64,000 nt of DNA from Pseudoroseicyclus_A sp041714655 (GCF_041714655.1 NZ_CP168219.1:1612001-1676000); one strand, 5' to 3'; shown: positions 25,388 through 34,146, counted from the stretch's first letter. A program made the numbers and translations. The notes: generated by a model not told the origin, from the letters alone.

Positions 25388-26767
25388 TCAGGCTACCTTC
25401 TCTCCTTCGCGGATGAGGCCGTCGGCCACCTGGTCGAGTGCCTTGCGGAGCTTCTCGATGATCTCCGCCACCTCCGCTTCGGAGATGATGAGCGGCGGCG
25501 ACATGACATTCAAGTGCCCCATCGGCCGGACGAGCAGCCCCATCGCCTCGGCGGCGTCGGAGACGCGCTTGCCGATGTTCAGCTCGTCGGGATGGAGCGC
25601 CTTCGTCTCCTTGTCCGCCACGTTCTCGATGCAGCCGATCAGCACCTCGCCGCGCGCCTGGCCGACGAGCGGGTGATCCTCGAGCGATTTCAGGCCCTTC
25701 TGGAAGATCGCGCCGACATGGCGGGCGTGCTCCAGAAGGCCGTCGCGCTCGATGATCTCGATGCTCTTCAGCGCCGCGGCGCAGGCGATCGGATGGCCGG
25801 AATAGGTGAAGCCGTGGGTGAACCAGCGGTCGCCCGACATCTCCTGCCAGAGCTCTTCGGAAAAGATAAGCGCGCCAAGGGGTTGATAGCCGGAGGTGAG
25901 GCCCTTGGCCGAGGTGATCATGTCCGGCACCACACCGAAGATCGTCTCCGAGGCGAACCATTCGCCGAGGCGGCCGAAGGCGGTGACCACCTCGTCGGCG
26001 ACGACGAGGATGCCATGCTTGCGGCAGGTCTCGGCCATGCGACGGAAATAGCCCTTGGGCGGAATGATGACGCCGCCGGAGGCCTGGACCGGCTCGGCGA
26101 AGAAGGCGGCGATGTTCTCGGCGCCCACCTCGGCGATCTTGTCCTCCAGCTCCTGGATCAGCCAGTCGCAGAAGCCCTCCTCGCTGACGCCCTCTGGCCG
26201 GCGATAGGGGTTCGGCGCCGACAGATGGTGGATCGTCCGGGTGAGATAGGAAAATTCCTCGATCCGGTCGCCGTCGCGCATCCCGATGGAGGCGGAGGCG
26301 AAGGTCGAGCCGTGGTAGCTCGAATGGCGCGACAGGATATGCGTGCGGCCCGGGAAGCCCCGGTGATGCTGCACGAATTGCGCCATGCGGTAGGCGCTGT
26401 CGACGGCGGTCGAGCCACCGGTGGTGAAGAGCGTGCGCGTCATGCCCTTCGGTGCGATCTCGGCGATCTTGGCGGCGAGCCGGGCGGAGGGCGCGTTGCC
26501 CATGTCGACGAAGGTCGAGGTATAGGCCAGCGTCCGCGCCTGTTCGGCGAGGGTCTCGGCCATCTCCTCGTTGCCGAGGCCGATCTGCGTGCACCACATG
26601 CCGCCGACGGCATCGAGGTATTGGCGGCCGGATTCGTCCCAAAGGTGCGTGCCCTGCCCTCGTGTCATCACGAGCGGACCATCGCGCTCGGCCTGCTCGA
26701 AATGCGTCCAGGGATGCATGTGGTGGTCGCGGTCGAGCGCCGCGAGCTCTGTGATCTGGTTTGTCAT
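25388..26767 (-). CDS. Class III PLP aminotransferase (putrescine/omega-amino type)
   Basis: A 459-residue aspartate-aminotransferase-superfamily enzyme. Seen: MWCTQIGLGNEEMAEALA-type start block (GGMWCTQIGLGN), phosphate loop FTTGGSTAVDSAYR, FAEPVQASGGVIIPP, DEVVTAFGRLGEWF, and the Schiff-base lysine in ITSAKGLTSGYQPLGA. These features match omega-transaminases such as putrescine- or omega-amino-acid:pyruvate enzymes. With agmatinase behind it and an amidohydrolase before it, diamine breakdown is the best inference. A TetR-like inverted repeat lies about 40 bp upstream. Confidence 0.85.
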   Translation of the reverse strand: MTNQITELAALDRDHHMHPWTHFEQAERDGPLVMTRGQGTHLWDESGRQYLDAVGGMWCTQIGLGNEEMAETLAEQARTLAYTSTFVDMGNAPSARLAAKIAEIAPKGMTRTLFTTGGSTAVDSAYRMAQFVQHHRGFPGRTHILSRHSSYHGSTFASASIGMRDGDRIEEFSYLTRTIHHLSAPNPYRRPEGVSEEGFCDWLIQELEDKIAEVGAENIAAFFAEPVQASGGVIIPPKGYFRRMAETCRKHGILVVADEVVTAFGRLGEWFASETIFGVVPDMITSAKGLTSGYQPLGALIFSEELWQEMSGDRWFTHGFTYSGHPIACAAALKSIEIIERDGLLEHARHVGAIFQKGLKSLEDHPLVGQARGEVLIGCIENVADKETKALHPDELNIGKRVSDAAEAMGLLVRPMGHLNVMSPPLIISEAEVAEIIEKLRKALDQVADGLIREGEKVA

Positions 26768-26806
26768 GGCGGCAGGATGACGCCCGGATTCGGGGATTGT
26801 CAATAC

Positions 26807-26820
26807 TGACTGTTTAGTCA
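26807..26820. promoter_or_regulatory. Inverted-repeat operator candidate before the aminotransferase
   Basis: TGACT-GTTT-AGTCA, on the minus strand TTGACTAAACAGTCA, in the 64-bp gap between the M20 gene and the aminotransferase. It is typical of TetR-family operators. The minus-strand TTGACT could also be a -35. No regulator gene is adjacent. Confidence 0.45.
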
Positions 26821-26831
26821 ATATGACGCGG

Positions 26832-27992
26832 CTACCCCCGGACCGGCAGCGCCCTCTCGATGATCCGCGCGAAGTATGACGCCCCGTAAGGCGCTGTTTC
26901 GTCGCTGAAATCATAGGCCGGATGGTGCACATCCGCCGTGTCGCCATTGCCGAGGAAGATATAGGCACCGGGCTTGGCCTTCAGCATGTAGGCGAAATCC
27001 TCGCCCCCCATCTCGGGCAGCGCATCGCGGGAGGCGACGGTGCCGACCTCCTCCGCCACGTTGAAGGCGAACTGGGCGGAATCGGGGTCGTTGACGGTCG
27101 GCGGCTCCCATTCGATGTAGTCGAGCGCCACCTTGACGCCGAAGGTCGCCTCCACCCCCGCGCAGATCTCGCGGAGCCGCCGCTTGGCGGTCGCCTGGGC
27201 GGCCTCCGAGAAGCTGCGGACGGTGCCGGAGAGCGTCGCCTTCTCCGGCGTGATGTTGTTGGCGGTGCCGGCGTGGAACTGCGTCACCGCCACCACCAGC
27301 CGGTCGAGCGCATAATGATCGCGGCTGAGGATCGTCTGGATCGCCGCATGGATCGCGGCGCCGGCAGTGATCGGGTCGCGCGTCAGATGCGGATAGGCGC
27401 CATGGCCGCCGATGCCGGTCACCACGATCTCGAACTCGTCGATCCCCGCCATGGTCGCCCCGGCATTGCCGTAGAAAGTGCCGACCGGCGTGCCCGGCAT
27501 GTTGTGGATGGCGAAGACCTGGTTGACCGGCCAGCGCTCGAAAAGCCCGCCGTCGACCATCACATGCGCGCCGGAGCCCCATTCCTCCGCCGGCTGGAAG
27601 ATCAGCACGGCGGTGCCGGCGAAATTGCGCGTCTCCGCCAGGTAGCGTGCGGCGCCGAGGAGCATGGTGGTATGCCCGTCATGGCCGCAGGCATGCATGG
27701 CGCCGGGCACGAGCGAGGCATGGGGCTTGCCGGAGGCCTCGTCCATCGGCAGCGCGTCCATGTCGGCCCGAAGGCCGATCATCGGCCCCGGCTCGCGCCC
27801 GTGGATCAGCGCCACGACGCCGCTTTCCGCGAGGCCCTCGTGGATCTCGTCCACCCCGAATTCCTTCAGCCTTTCAACGACGAAGGCGGCGGTCTTGTGG
27901 CAGTCGAAGCGGGTCTCGGGGTGCCGGTGCAGATGCTGGCGCCACTCCCTCATCTCGTCCGAATAGGCGGCGATGCGGTTGAGGACGGGCAT
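26832..27992 (-). CDS. M20-family amidohydrolase (hippurate hydrolase-like)
   Basis: A 386-residue zinc peptidase/amidohydrolase of the M20D group. Seen: WRQHLHRHPETRFDCHKTA (17-35), GLRADMDALPM, ACGHDGHTTMLLGAA with the zinc-ligand Cys/His, FQPAEEWGSGA, and a dimerisation domain containing GIGGHGAYPH. Members cleave N-acyl amino acids or hippurate. No signal peptide. It is divergent from mazG (49 bp) and upstream of the aminotransferase, so its natural substrate may be an acylated amine or amino acid. Confidence 0.9.
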   Translation of the reverse strand: MPVLNRIAAYSDEMREWRQHLHRHPETRFDCHKTAAFVVERLKEFGVDEIHEGLAESGVVALIHGREPGPMIGLRADMDALPMDEASGKPHASLVPGAMHACGHDGHTTMLLGAARYLAETRNFAGTAVLIFQPAEEWGSGAHVMVDGGLFERWPVNQVFAIHNMPGTPVGTFYGNAGATMAGIDEFEIVVTGIGGHGAYPHLTRDPITAGAAIHAAIQTILSRDHYALDRLVVAVTQFHAGTANNITPEKATLSGTVRSFSEAAQATAKRRLREICAGVEATFGVKVALDYIEWEPPTVNDPDSAQFAFNVAEEVGTVASRDALPEMGGEDFAYMLKAKPGAYIFLGNGDTADVHHPAYDFSDETAPYGASYFARIIERALPVRG

Positions 27993-28041
27993 GGAAATCT
28001 CCCTCGCGTTTCGGCAGGAAGGAAAGCGAACGGAACGGGGG

Positions 28042-28881
28042 ATGTCCATGGATGACGCGCTGATCTTCGACGAGACGCTGGACGCCGGCCTTCAGATGCG
28101 GCGGCTTCTGGCGATCATGGCGCGGCTGAGGGACCCGGAGACGGGCTGCCCCTGGGACATCGAGCAGGATTTCGCCTCCATCGCCCCCTACACGATCGAG
28201 GAGGCCTATGAGGTCGCCGATTCCATCGCCCGCGAAGACTGGCCGGGGCTGGAGGGCGAGCTGGGCGATCTGCTCCTGCAATCCGTCTACCACGCGCAGA
28301 TGGGCGCGGAGGCCGGGCATTTCACCTTCGCCTCGGTGGCGAAGGGCGCGTCCGACAAGATGGTGGCGCGCCATCCGCATATCTTCGGGGCCGAAAGCCG
28401 CGAGAAGAGCGCGGAGCAGCAGACGGAGGATTGGGAGAAGATCAAGGCCGCCGAGCGCGCCGGCGCCGGCGAGGCGGGCGTGCTCGACGGGGTGGCGCTC
28501 GCCCTGCCCGCGCTCATGCGCGCCGCCAAGCTGCAAAAGCGCGCCGCCCGCGTCGGCTTCGACTGGCCCGCCATCGACGAGGTGCTCGCGAAACTGCAGG
28601 AAGAGGCGGCCGAGCTGGCCGAGGCCCGCGAACTCGGCCCCGAGGCGCTGGAGGAGGAGATGGGCGATCTCCTCTTCGTCGCCGCGAACCTGTCGCGCTG
28701 GCTGGGTGTGGAACCCGAGACGGCGCTGCGCAAGGCGAACGACAAGTTCACCCGCCGTTTCAAGGTGATCGAGGCCGAACTTCAAGCGCGCGGCAAGACC
28801 CCGGCCACGAGCAGCCTCGAGGAGATGGACGCGATCTGGAACGAGGTCCGCGCCGCCGACAAGGCGAACACGAGCGCGTGA
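28042..28881 (+). CDS. mazG: Nucleoside triphosphate pyrophosphohydrolase MazG
   Basis: MazG hydrolyses NTPs and dNTPs to monophosphates and pyrophosphate. It is 279 residues with the two tandem MazG domains. First: LRDPETGCPWDIEQDF and EEAYEVADSIAREDW, ELGDLLLQSVYHAQM. Second: KLQEEAAELAEA and EEEMGDLLFVAANL, each with the EExxE/ExxD metal motifs. ATG at 28042 (MSMDDALIF) or 28048 are equivalent. It is divergent from the M20 gene. Confidence 0.95.
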   Translation: MSMDDALIFDETLDAGLQMRRLLAIMARLRDPETGCPWDIEQDFASIAPYTIEEAYEVADSIAREDWPGLEGELGDLLLQSVYHAQMGAEAGHFTFASVAKGASDKMVARHPHIFGAESREKSAEQQTEDWEKIKAAERAGAGEAGVLDGVALALPALMRAAKLQKRAARVGFDWPAIDEVLAKLQEEAAELAEARELGPEALEEEMGDLLFVAANLSRWLGVEPETALRKANDKFTRRFKVIEAELQARGKTPATSSLEEMDAIWNEVRAADKANTSA

Positions 28882-28943
28882 TTGCTATAGACGAGCTTTT
28901 TTGTCGGATATAAGGATCCGTCAAACCAGCAAGGAGCTCTTCG

Positions 28944-29948
28944 ATGATCCGACCCTCCCTTCTCGCACTCGCGGTCGCCGCGCCGCTCGCCGGCCCCGCG
29001 CTGGCGGATGTGAACATCTACACCACGCGCCAGCCCGAGCTCATCGAGCCCGTGCTCGACGCCTTCACCGAAGAGACGGGCATCGGCGTCAATCTGGCCT
29101 TCGTGCAGGAGGGCCTGCCGGAGCGGCTCCGCGCCGAGGGCGAGCGCTCGCCGGCCGATCTCATCATGGTCGTCGACATCGCCAACCTGGCACAGATCGT
29201 CGAGACGGGCGCCATCCAGCCCGTCCAGTCCGACGTGCTCGAGGCCGCCGTGCCCGAGGCGCTCCGCGACCCCGAGGGGCTCTGGTACGCGCTCACCACC
29301 CGCGCCCGCATCGTCTATGCCAGCAAGGAGCGGGTGGCCGATGGCGAGGTGACGACCTACGAGGATCTGACCTCGCCGGAATGGGCGGGCCGCATCTGCA
29401 CCCGGTCCGGCACGCATAACTACAACCTCGCGCTTCTCTCCGCCGTCATCGCCCATCATGGCGAGGAGGCGGCGCGCGACTGGGCCGCCGGCATCAAGGC
29501 CAACCTGGCCCGCCGGCCCGAGGGCAACGACCGTGCGCAGGTCCGGGCCATCTGGGCCGGCCAGTGCGACATCTCGCTCGGCAACACCTATTACATGGGC
29601 CTCATGCTGAACGATCCCGACCAGCAGGAATGGGCCAATTCCGTGCGCATCATCTATCCGGAATTCGAGGATGGCGGCACGCATGTGAACATCTCCGGCA
29701 TCGCCATGACCAAGGCCGCGCCCAACCGCGAGGAGGCGCTGCAGCTCATGGAGTACCTCGTCTCCCCCGCCGCGCAGGAGATCTATGCCGAGGTGAACAA
29801 CGAATTTCCGGTGCTGGCCGAGGCCCAGCCGTCCGAGCTCGTCGCGAGCTGGGGCGAGATGACGCCCGACAATGTGTCGCTGGCCGAGCTGGCGAGCCAC
29901 CGGGCGCAGGCGCTGCGCATCATGGAAGAGGTCGATTTCGACGGCTGA
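28944..29948 (+). CDS. Periplasmic iron(III)-binding protein (FbpA/FutA type)
   Basis: A 334-residue receptor of a ferric-iron ABC importer. A signal peptide covers about 1-22 (LLALAVAAPLAGPALA). Seen: VNIYTTRQPELIEPVLDAF, the ligand tyrosine pair in NTYYMGLM (about 214-220), and NISGIAMTKAAPNREEAL. No fbpB/fbpC-type permease or ATPase gene follows, so it is an orphan here. It is followed by a long G+C hairpin. No obvious Fur/Irr box could be identified upstream. Confidence 0.9.
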   Translation: MIRPSLLALAVAAPLAGPALADVNIYTTRQPELIEPVLDAFTEETGIGVNLAFVQEGLPERLRAEGERSPADLIMVVDIANLAQIVETGAIQPVQSDVLEAAVPEALRDPEGLWYALTTRARIVYASKERVADGEVTTYEDLTSPEWAGRICTRSGTHNYNLALLSAVIAHHGEEAARDWAAGIKANLARRPEGNDRAQVRAIWAGQCDISLGNTYYMGLMLNDPDQQEWANSVRIIYPEFEDGGTHVNISGIAMTKAAPNREEALQLMEYLVSPAAQEIYAEVNNEFPVLAEAQPSELVASWGEMTPDNVSLAELASHRAQALRIMEEVDFDG

Positions 29949-29962
29949 TGCCGCTCGTCCTC

Positions 29963-29991
29963 GGGCCGGCGCGCAGGTCGCGCGCCGGCCC
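29963..29991 (+). terminator. Hairpin after the iron-binding protein gene
   Basis: Twelve-bp perfect arms GGGCCGGCGCGC and GCGCGCCGGCCC with loop AGGTC, 15 bp after the stop, followed by TCTCCCT. Likely transcript end; the T-run is weak. Confidence 0.55.
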
Positions 29992-30109
29992 TCTCCCTAA
30001 GGTGGCCATCGCCTGCCGGTCGCAGGCGCCGCTACCATATGTCAGTTGACATTCTCCCGCCCGCTTCGGAGTCTTCCGGCATCCAGGTTCAGGAAAACGG
30101 GAGGTTTCC

Positions 30110-30604
30110 ATGAAGGTGCTTTTGTCCGGCCTTGTCGTCACCTGTCTCGCGGGCGCCGCCTCCGCCGAGATGTCCGCCCAGCTCATGGGCGCGTGGACGG
30201 GCGGGCCGATCCCCGAGGGGCAGCATTGCGCCCTGCAGGGCGGTGACGGCGCGACGCCGCCGATCCAGATCACGGGAATTCCGGAAGGCACGGCCTTCAT
30301 CGTCGCCTCGTTCAGCGACACGACCTATGCGCCGATGGCCGATGGCGGCCACGGCACGATCATGTTCCCGGTCAGGGGCGACAGCGCCGAGCTGCCCGCG
30401 GTGCCCGGCATGACCGCCACCGACCTGCCCGGCGGCGCGGTGATCGCCGCCCCGGCGCGCGGCTCGGGCGATTATGCCAGCCCCGGCTACCTGCCGCCCT
30501 GCTCCGGCGGCAACGGCAACCGCTATGCGGTCGACCTGACGGCGATCGACGCCAGCACGAACGAGCTCGAGAAGATCACCGACTTCACCATCGGCACCTA
30601 TTGA
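30110..30604 (+). CDS. Exported PEBP-like (YbhB/YbcL-type) protein
   Basis: A 164-residue protein with signal peptide about 1-19 (VLLSGLVVTCLAGAASA). The mature part shows the order of blocks expected for phosphatidylethanolamine-binding-like proteins: ALQGGDGATPPIQITGIPEG, DGGHGTIMFPV, then PGYLPPCSGGNGNRYAVDLT. Two cysteines (HCAL, PPCSGG) could pair. The similarity is judged by eye, so the family call is tentative. It is convergent with aroB, with a palindrome between the stops. Confidence 0.6.
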   Translation: MKVLLSGLVVTCLAGAASAEMSAQLMGAWTGGPIPEGQHCALQGGDGATPPIQITGIPEGTAFIVASFSDTTYAPMADGGHGTIMFPVRGDSAELPAVPGMTATDLPGGAVIAAPARGSGDYASPGYLPPCSGGNGNRYAVDLTAIDASTNELEKITDFTIGTY

Positions 30605-30615
30605 GGGCGCAAGGG

Positions 30616-30639
30616 GGCGGAAACCACGGGGTTTCCGCC
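30616..30639. terminator. Palindromic bidirectional terminator candidate, copy 2
   Basis: Arms GGCGGAAACC and GGTTTCCGCC with 4-nt centre ACGG, the same arms as at 9801-9824. It lies 11 bp after the PEBP-like stop and 19 bp before the aroB stop, between convergent genes. Confidence 0.5.
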
Positions 30640-30658
30640 TTCGATCTCCATCCGTGCC

Positions 30659-31768
30659 CTAGCGCTGGCTCAGCGCCTCGGTCAGAAGCGCCTCCACGGC
30701 CTCGCCCGGCACGTCTGACGTGACGAAGGCCTCGCCGATGCCGCGGGCGAGGATGAACCTCAGCCGCCCGTCCTGGACCTTCTTGTCCTGCATCATCAGC
30801 GCCATCAGCGCGGGCGCATCGGGCAGTTCGCCGGCGATATCGGCAAGGCGGCGCTTCAGCCCCATCGCCTCCAGATGCGCGGCGACGCGCCCCGGCTCTT
30901 CCTGCGGGCAGAGCCCGAGCCGTGCGGAAAGCTCGAAGGCCAGCGCGCAGCCAATGGCGACGCCCTCGCCGTGGAGCAGCCGGTCGCCATAGCCCGTCGC
31001 CGCCTCCAGCGCATGGCAGAAGGTATGGCCGAGGTTGAGGAGCGCCCGCTCCCCCTGCTCGGTCTCGTCCCGCGTGACGATCCCCGCCTTCATCTCGCAG
31101 GAGCGGCGGACGGCATGGGCCAGCGCCGCGGGGTCGCGGGCCTTCACGGCGGCGGCGTTGGCCTCGAGCCAGGCGAAGAAATGCGCATCGCCGAGAAGCC
31201 CGTATTTCACCACCTCGCCATAGCCGGCGAGGTAGTCGCGCTCGGGCAGCGTCGCCAGCAGATCGAGATCCGCCAGCACCAGCACCGGCTGGTGAAAGGC
31301 GCCGGCGAGGTTCTTGCCCTCGGGCGTGTTGATCCCCGTCTTGCCGCCGACGGAGCTGTCGACCTGCGCCAGAAGCGTCGTCGGCACCTGCACGAAGCGC
31401 AGGCCCCGCCGCGCGATGGCCGCCGCGAAGCCCGCGAGGTCGCCGATCACGCCGCCGCCGAAGGCGATGACGAGGTCGGAGCGCTCGAACCGGTGCTTGA
31501 GGAGGAACTCGGTCGCCTGACGGAGGCCCTCCCAGCTCTTCGTGCTCTCGCCCGGGGGGAGTTCCAGCCATTCGGCGTCGATCCCGGCCAGCCCCCCCTC
31601 CAGCGCGGCGCGGTGGGCGGCAGAGACGCGCGCCTCGGTGATGACCGCGACGCGGGGGCGCTTCAGGAAGGGCGCGAGGTGCCCGGCGGCGTCGGCCAGC
31701 AGGCCGGAGCCGATGCGGATCTCGTACTCCCGCCCCGGAAGCGGCACGAAGACCGTCTCGTAACTCAT
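30659..31768 (-). CDS. aroB: 3-dehydroquinate synthase AroB
   Basis: AroB converts DAHP to 3-dehydroquinate in the shikimate pathway, using NAD+ and a divalent metal. It is 369 residues. Seen: NAD motif FGGGVIGDLAGFAAA (about 101-115), VPTTLLAQVDSSVGGKTGIN (about 125-144), EVVKYGLLGD, and the metal histidines in NLGHTFCHALEA and HGEGVAIGCALAF. Its ATG overlaps the aroK stop by 4 bp. Confidence 0.97.
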   Translation of the reverse strand: MSYETVFVPLPGREYEIRIGSGLLADAAGHLAPFLKRPRVAVITEARVSAAHRAALEGGLAGIDAEWLELPPGESTKSWEGLRQATEFLLKHRFERSDLVIAFGGGVIGDLAGFAAAIARRGLRFVQVPTTLLAQVDSSVGGKTGINTPEGKNLAGAFHQPVLVLADLDLLATLPERDYLAGYGEVVKYGLLGDAHFFAWLEANAAAVKARDPAALAHAVRRSCEMKAGIVTRDETEQGERALLNLGHTFCHALEAATGYGDRLLHGEGVAIGCALAFELSARLGLCPQEEPGRVAAHLEAMGLKRRLADIAGELPDAPALMALMMQDKKVQDGRLRFILARGIGEAFVTSDVPGEAVEALLTEALSQR

Positions 31769-32337
31769 TGGAGGCTCTCCAGAATGTCCGGCCGGCTCTT
31801 CAGGAGCTTCAGCGCCTTGCCGGTGGTCTCGTCGATCGAGGCGCGGGGCGCCGAGGTCACACGCAGCTCCGCCAGCGCGTAAATTGGCCGTCGTGCGGCC
31901 TCGAGCTCGGCGAGGGTCTGCCGCGGGTTCTCGGTGGCGAGGAGCGGCCGCGTGCTCTTGTGACGCACCCTGTCCCAGAGCGTCGGCAGATCCGCGTCGA
32001 GCCAGAGCGCCACACCCGCTGCGCTGATGGCCTTCCGGTTGCGCTCCGCAAGGTAAGCTCCTCCGCCAGTTGACAAAATCCCCGGCGGCCCGGCGAGAAG
32101 CCGTGCGATCACCGCCGCCTCGCGGTCGCGGAAGAAGGCCTCGCCGTCGCGGGCGAAGATCTCGGCGATGGTCGCCTGGGCCGCCTCCTCGATGGCGGCG
32201 TCGCTGTCGTGGAAGGGCACGCCTAATCGCAGCGCCAGCGCCTTGCCGATGGCCGTCTTCCCGGAGCCCATCATGCCGACGAGCGCCACCGGGCGCTTGA
32301 GGCGCGTGGCTCCCGACCTTGTTGACGGCTCTTGCAT
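31765..32337 (-). CDS. aroK: Shikimate kinase AroK
   Basis: AroK phosphorylates shikimate at O3. It is 190 residues. Seen: Walker A GMMGSGKTAIGKALA (21-35), DSDAAIEE, FFRDREAAVIARLL, shikimate-binding GGGAYL, and the lid region KSTRPLL. It is first gene of the aroK-aroB pair and divergent from a 49-residue membrane protein gene with 118 bp between. Confidence 0.96.
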   Translation of the reverse strand: MQEPSTRSGATRLKRPVALVGMMGSGKTAIGKALALRLGVPFHDSDAAIEEAAQATIAEIFARDGEAFFRDREAAVIARLLAGPPGILSTGGGAYLAERNRKAISAAGVALWLDADLPTLWDRVRHKSTRPLLATENPRQTLAELEAARRPIYALAELRVTSAPRASIDETTGKALKLLKSRPDILESLQ

Positions 32338-32455
32338 GGGCTCCCCTCGGCCCGGGACTGCCGATCCCCGGGGCCGGGCGCCTCAATGACGTGATCTTGC
32401 GCAAAAGACCATATATAAACGCGACAACAACAGGCAGGGTAGAGGCAAAAAAACC

Positions 32456-32605
32456 ATGTGGAGACTGATCAAGTTCCTGATCTATCTGATCATTCTGGCG
32501 GGCATCGGGCTCGTCGCCTTCGCCTATCTGGGGCCGATCTTCATGCCCGGCGATTTCGATCCGCCGGCGGGCGAGGTCTCCATGCCGGTGGATCTGGGCC
32601 AATGA
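32456..32605 (+). CDS. Small single-pass membrane protein, unknown
   Basis: A 49-residue protein. A membrane helix covers about 3-26 (RLIKFLIYLIILAGIGLVAF is its core), followed by a Pro/Asp-rich tail (GDFDPPAGEVSMPVDLGQ) likely in the periplasm. AGAGG 12 bp before the ATG serves as ribosome site. Its stop overlaps the next ATG (ATGA), linking it to the secreted protein and xerD. A TATATA at about 32411 may belong to the promoter. Codon use matches the neighbours. Confidence 0.75.
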   Translation: MWRLIKFLIYLIILAGIGLVAFAYLGPIFMPGDFDPPAGEVSMPVDLGQ

Positions 32606-34146
32606 GCAGGACGGGGAGGGTCGCGGCCGCCGCCGCGCTCGCGGCACTCGCCGCGCTGCCGGTCACTGCGCAGGAGTCGCAGCCCCTCTCCGCCATCGAC
32701 TGGCTGTCGCGCTCCGTCGCCGCCCCGCAGGCGGAGACGCGCGACCCCGAGCCGCCCGTGGCCGAAAGCGGCGCGCCGCCGGAGGTGACGGTGACGCCGC
32801 TCGACACGCTGTCGCTCGACGGCGTCGGCCTTTACGGGCCGGCCGAAACCGGCCTGCCCCGCGGGCTCTGGGCGGGCAGCGACAGCGCCATGCTGGTGAC
32901 GCTGATCGCGGCCGAGCGGCGCCAGTCCTTGCCGGCGATCGACGATCTCTTCGCCCTTCTGCTGCTGGCCCAGGCCGATCCGCCGCTCGGCGGTGGCGGG
33001 GAGGACGGGCTCTTCCTCGCGCGGGTCGACAAGCTCCTCGACCTTGGCCGCCTCGACGAGGCCGAGGCGCTGCTCGGCGCCGCCGGGGTGGAGCATCCCT
33101 CCACCTTTCGGCGCTGGTTCGACATCTCGCTGCTGACGGGCTCCGAGAATGTCGCCTGCGCGCAGATGCAGTCGCGCCCCGCGCTCGCGCCCACCCTGCC
33201 CGCCCGGGTCTTCTGCCTGTCGCGCGCCGGGGACTGGAATGCCGCGGCGCTGACCCTCGGCACCGCCCGCGCCATCGGCGCCGTCTCGGATGCGGAGGAC
33301 GAGCTCCTGACCCGCTTCCTCGACCCGGCGCTGGCGGAGGGCGAGACGCCGCTCGGCCCGCCGGAGCGGCTGTCGCCCCTCATCTTCCGTCTCTACGAAG
33401 CCATCGGCGAGGGGATGCCCACCGGCCCCCTGCCCCTCGCCTTCGCCCATGCGGACCTCCGCGGCCTCTCCGCCTGGCGGACGGAGGTGGAGGCCGCCGA
33501 GCGCCTTTCCCGCGCCGGCGCCGTGCCTCCGCAGGAGCTGGCGCGCATCTATCTCGGCGGCACGCCCGCCGCCTCGGGCGGCATCTGGGAGCGGGTCGAT
33601 GCCGTGCAGGATCTCGACCGGGCGCTCGACAACGGCGATGATGACGCCCTCGCCGAGGCCCTGCCCCGCGCTGCCGAGCTCCTCGGCGCCATGCATCTCG
33701 AACCGGCGCTCGCCCGGCTCGTCACCCCGCGCCTCACCGGCAAGGAACTGACCGGCGCGGCCGAGGCGACGGCCTTCCGCCTCGCGCTTCTCACCGGCCA
33801 TTACGAGGATGCGGCGCAGAGCCACGAGCCCGCCGGCCCCCGCGAGCGGCTCCTTTCCGGCATCGCGCGCGGCAGCGTCGGCGGGCTGACCGGCGAGACC
33901 CCGCGCGAGACCGCGCTCCTCGCCGCCTTCTCGGGTGAGACCGAGCCGCCCGAGGTGCTGACGCGGCTCGCCTCCGAAGGCCGGCTCGGCGAGGCGCTTT
34001 TGCGCGCCATCGCGCTCTTCAACGAGGGGCTTTCGGGCGATCCGCAGGCGGTGGGCGAGGCGCTCGCCTTCTTCCGCGCGGTGGGGCTGGAGGATGTGGC
34101 GCGGCAGGCGGCGCTGCAATACCTCCTCCTCGAGGAGGTCGCGTGA
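32602..34146 (+). CDS. Exported helical protein of unknown function
   Basis: A 514-residue protein with a signal peptide about 1-23 (RVAAAAALAALAALPVTAQ). The mature chain is Ala/Leu/Glu-rich and built of helical pairs (VDKLLDLGRLDEAEALLG, PARVFCLSRAGDWNAAALTL, LTGHYEDAAQ), suggesting TPR/Sel1-like repeats without a clear consensus. Two cysteines (VACAQMQ, VFCLSRAG) sit close together. It is translationally coupled to the 49-residue protein in front and to xerD behind (GTGA). No known family recognised. Confidence 0.8.
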   Translation: MSRTGRVAAAAALAALAALPVTAQESQPLSAIDWLSRSVAAPQAETRDPEPPVAESGAPPEVTVTPLDTLSLDGVGLYGPAETGLPRGLWAGSDSAMLVTLIAAERRQSLPAIDDLFALLLLAQADPPLGGGGEDGLFLARVDKLLDLGRLDEAEALLGAAGVEHPSTFRRWFDISLLTGSENVACAQMQSRPALAPTLPARVFCLSRAGDWNAAALTLGTARAIGAVSDAEDELLTRFLDPALAEGETPLGPPERLSPLIFRLYEAIGEGMPTGPLPLAFAHADLRGLSAWRTEVEAAERLSRAGAVPPQELARIYLGGTPAASGGIWERVDAVQDLDRALDNGDDDALAEALPRAAELLGAMHLEPALARLVTPRLTGKELTGAAEATAFRLALLTGHYEDAAQSHEPAGPRERLLSGIARGSVGGLTGETPRETALLAAFSGETEPPEVLTRLASEGRLGEALLRAIALFNEGLSGDPQAVGEALAFFRAVGLEDVARQAALQYLLLEEVA

